7,212 nucleotides of DNA from an uncultured Collinsella sp. (GTDB taxonomy: Bacteria > Actinomycetota > Coriobacteriia > Coriobacteriales > Coriobacteriaceae), in assembly GCA_900555355.1 (NCBI GenBank), contig USKV01000072.1, positions 1 to 7,212 of the forward strand. The letters run 5' to 3'. Below the pieces are notes generated by a model. The model had not been told where the DNA came from. It did no database searches and saw only the letters and a list, made by a program, of their open reading frames with translations. Shown one piece after another: positions 6,758 through 7,212 of this stretch. How positions within the stretch are numbered: position 1 is the stretch's first letter; each line of letters begins with the position of its first letter. The position numbers were made by a program, and so were the translations under genes.

Positions 6758-7212
6758 TTAGGCCTCGGCGGTCTCGTGCGGGGCAATGGCCTCGACGGCA
6801 GAGACGGCCTGGGGCAGCATACGTACGGGCAGTGCGGTCTCAACCTCGCCCTTATCGCAAGCCTCGGCGAGTGCCGGATTGATGGGAAGCTGCCCTAGGA
6901 TCTCGAGGTTGTAACGCTCGGCGACCTCGGGGAGCTTGCTCTTGCCAAAGACCTCGATCTTCTTGCCGCAATCGGGGCACTCGATATAGCTCATGTTTTC
7001 GACGATTCCCAGAATGGGGACGTTCATCTTCTCGGCCATGTTGACCGCCTTGGCGACGATCATCGAGACCAGATCCTGCGGGCTCGTGACGATGACGATG
7101 CCATCGACGGGCAGCGACTGGAAGACCGTGAGGGCGACGTCGCCCGTTCCCGGAGGCATGTCGACTAGCAGGTAGTCGATGGGGCCCCATGAGGTTTCGC
7201 TCCAGAACTGCC
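6758..7212 (-). CDS. mrp: Mrp/NBP35-family Fe-S cluster carrier ATPase, C-terminal part
   Basis: Only the last 150 codons are in the window; the frame runs open past the right edge, so the P-loop and start are not seen. The visible part includes YLLVDMPPGTGD (the Walker B region of this deviant-Walker family), TSPQDLVSMIVAKAVNMAEK, and VPILGIVENMSYI followed by CPDCGKK with the CxxC that binds a bridging Fe-S cluster in dimeric family members. Proteins of this type carry or insert Fe-S clusters into apoproteins in the cytosol. The tail after the conserved core is short and acidic (ending ETAEA). The TAA stop abuts the GTG start of the HI0933-type gene, so the two are probably one operon. The methionine at 7157-7159 lies inside the conserved DMPPGTGD motif and is not a start. 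Confidence 0.93.
   Translation of the reverse strand, partial: QFWSETSWGPIDYLLVDMPPGTGDVALTVFQSLPVDGIVIVTSPQDLVSMIVAKAVNMAEKMNVPILGIVENMSYIECPDCGKKIEVFGKSKLPEVAERYNLEILGQLPINPALAEACDKGEVETALPVRMLPQAVSAVEAIAPHETAEA

Noticed and set aside
1..7212. Mobile element, CRISPR array, defence island, tRNA or rRNA
   Set aside because: No transposase, integrase, regularly spaced repeats, restriction or Cas-like proteins, or recognisable structural RNA was seen. Almost every base is explained by six housekeeping-type genes and short gaps.

Overview
The window is ordinary, gene-dense bacterial chromosome from a moderately GC-rich organism. Gene content and order (coaE, a small membrane-anchored lytic transglycosylase, uvrB), AGGAGG-type ribosome binding sites and the protein flavour point to an actinobacterium of the Coriobacteriia, plausibly a Collinsella-like gut species. 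That assignment is inference from recalled family resemblance; no search was run. The coaE-near-uvrB neighbourhood is known in other Actinobacteria, where rpsA usually lies just upstream of coaE.

Layout. Bases 1-66 hold the end of an upstream transcription unit and a strong intrinsic terminator. Bases 67-192 are non-coding and unusually rich in short repeats and palindromes, with a possible promoter. Three plus-strand genes follow: coaE (193-834), a lytic transglycosylase overlapping it by 8 bases (827-1408), and uvrB (1460-3700). A long hairpin lies in the short gap where uvrB meets the minus-strand genes. Reading leftward from the right edge, the minus strand carries the C-terminal part of an Mrp/NBP35-type Fe-S carrier ATPase (6758 to beyond the window), an HI0933/BaiN-type flavoprotein whose GTG start directly abuts the Mrp stop codon (5486-6757), and a second, unrelated flavoprotein of the COG2509 type (3766-5406). 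The two flavoprotein genes are separated by about 80 bases holding a perfect TATAAT and a hairpin that pairs fully only in minus-strand RNA.

How the genes relate. CoaE makes coenzyme A, the transglycosylase trims peptidoglycan, and UvrB is the damage-verification helicase of nucleotide excision repair; their linkage looks like conserved neighbourhood rather than one pathway. On the minus strand, Mrp and the HI0933-type protein are very likely cotranscribed and translationally coupled. The COG2509-type gene probably has its own transcriptional control.

I see no mobile element, CRISPR array, tRNA, rRNA or toxin-antitoxin pair, and no evidence of a new multi-gene system. The most interesting leads are the leader between the two flavoprotein genes, the uncharacterised redox function of those two proteins, a CoaE with several altered family motifs, and the symmetric elements upstream of coaE.
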